From Siderastrea siderea (Eukaryota > Cnidaria > Anthozoa > Scleractinia > Rhizangiidae), in contig OZ034968.1 in assembly GCA_964030785.1 (NCBI GenBank), positions 43,277,186-43,341,185 on the forward strand: a DNA stretch of 64,000 bases, written 5' to 3'. A model generated the notes under the pieces. The model did no database searches and was not told where the DNA came from. It saw only the letters and a list, made by a program, of their open reading frames with translations. A program made the position numbers and the translations under genes. Positions 63,248-64,000 of the stretch are shown here, piece by piece. The number at the start of each line of letters is the position of its first letter. The first letter of the stretch is position 1.

Positions 63248-63271
63248 AATCTAACATATATCATATACAAG
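63248..63271 (+). promoter_or_regulatory. Late-type start signal of the pX-like gene
   Basis: TCTAA at 63250-63254, then CATATATCATATACAAG before ATG at 63272. Confidence 0.55.
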
Positions 63272-64000
63272 ATGTCATATGTTAAATATGGAGTTAAATT
63301 ATCTGCAGGACACAAAGAAAAACTAGCAAAAGCTTTGTCAAATAAATCAGCTATAACGATACGATTGACAAAAAGTGATTTGACTGGTAATGATGAACTA
63401 ATGCTTACTAGAACACAGTTGAAACGTATACAAAAAGCGATGAAAAATAAAACAGGTGTTGATTTGAAAATCCGTAAAACCCAGATCAGACATCTCGTAC
63501 AGGAGGGTGGTTCTCTTTGGGGTTCATTGATGACACTTGTTGCTAAGGCACTTCCTTATGCAACTATGGCTGCTTCGAAAGCTTTGCCGGCTCTTGCTAC
63601 TGGTGCTCTGTCAGGTTTGGCAAGTCTTGGTGTTGACAAGATATTTGGAAAGGGTCAAACAGGAGGTTTTTTGATTCCACAAAACAAAATCGATCAACTT
63701 ATCAAATACAAAGACTTGTTAACAAAAAAACAGAAAGAACAAATTGTATCAGCTCTTCACACTGGAGGTCAACTAATCATCAAGCCAACAAAAACTCAGT
63801 CTGGAGGCTTTCTTGGAACATTGCTTGCAAGCATCGGTGTTCCACTGTTGATTAATGCTCTGACAGGAAGTGGATTACAGGTTGATAAAAAGAGGTCACG
63901 ACGATCAGTCAATGTTCATGTACCAAAAATACAAAAATCCCAAGCAGCAACAACAGAACAAACCTCCCAAGCATTATTAAATCAAGATGGAGGATTGGTT
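63272..64000 (+). CDS. Viral pX-like/virion core protein, partial at window edge
   Basis: Open for 243 codons to the edge with no stop. Basic start (VKYGVKLSAGHKEKLAKAL, LTRTQLKRIQKAMKNK), then two hydrophobic Gly/Ala-rich stretches (about residues 80-125 and 178-200; GALSGLASLGVDKIFGKG, GGFLGTLLASIGVPLLINAL), with GGxL-type phrases that could be maturation-protease sites, and a basic tail (DKKRSRRSV). This pattern matches the X-type core proteins of adintoviruses and cnidarian Polinton-like elements. It resumes the viral module after the Ngaro insertion. Confidence 0.6.
   Translation, partial: MSYVKYGVKLSAGHKEKLAKALSNKSAITIRLTKSDLTGNDELMLTRTQLKRIQKAMKNKTGVDLKIRKTQIRHLVQEGGSLWGSLMTLVAKALPYATMAASKALPALATGALSGLASLGVDKIFGKGQTGGFLIPQNKIDQLIKYKDLLTKKQKEQIVSALHTGGQLIIKPTKTQSGGFLGTLLASIGVPLLINALTGSGLQVDKKRSRRSVNVHVPKIQKSQAATTEQTSQALLNQDGGLV

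Overview
The window reads as nuclear DNA of a cnidarian animal, most likely an anthozoan such as a stony coral. The reasons are spliced genes with canonical GT-AG introns, a HECT-ligase gene of a type expanded in corals, several repeat families I associate with cnidarian genomes, and very dense, nested mobile elements. I see no bacterial operons and no CRISPR. Most of the sequence is transposon, endogenous virus or their wreckage, and only one host-type gene looks intact.

Layout. 1-5.8 kb: a two-exon minus-strand gene joining a tiny zinc-ribbon exon to a UIM-like motif and a HECT domain, with a roughly 20-bp tandem repeat just upstream of its start codon. 6.1-7.5 kb: an old BEL/Pao fragment (gag plus LTR). 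10.5-11.35 kb: a decayed DDE transposase of the PIF/Harbinger-like DDE_Tnp_4 type. 14.27-16.0 kb: a pogo/Tigger-like element with one frameshift. 18.0-19.1 kb: a piggyBac-like MITE (TTAA ends). 20.56-22.02 kb: five near-identical 249-bp units, each carrying a tRNA-like gene, ending in a fold-back copy. 22.0-27.18 kb: two uncharacterised transposon-like cnidarian gene families, the second still spliced but carrying a stop and a frameshift. 27.19-30.39 kb: BEL/Pao copy 1. 31.7-37.8 kb: fold-back elements, including a large imperfect hairpin of about 1.7 kb, plus tandem duplications. 38.29-44.54 kb: BEL/Pao copy 2 (5-bp target duplication ACTAC), split by a piggyBac-like element whose own target duplication is CTAG. 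45.1-45.4 kb: a broken HIRAN-like domain.

From about 46.1 kb to the right edge lies an endogenous Polinton-like virus (Maverick/adintovirus group). Its genes are a VLTF3-like late transcription factor, a membrane protein, a small gene, a collagen-repeat fibre, an A32/FtsK-type packaging ATPase, a coiled-coil protein, a penton-like minor capsid protein, an adenovirus-pVI-like protein, a double-jelly-roll major capsid protein, and a pX-like protein that runs off the edge. It has been broken twice by retroelements: a 5'-truncated LINE (47888-49961, 10-bp target duplication) and a complete Ngaro-like tyrosine-recombinase retrotransposon (56524-63212) with A1-ORFs-B1-A2-B2 split direct repeats. 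DNA polymerase, integrase and protease of the virus are not in the window; they may lie to the right.

The most interesting signal is regulatory. At least seven viral genes share an upstream TCTAA box followed by a TATA-like run touching or nearly touching the ATG. With a VLTF3-like gene in the same element, this suggests a virus-encoded late-transcription system comparable to the TCTA late promoters described for CroV and mavirus. All family assignments are from reading the sequence; no database search was run.
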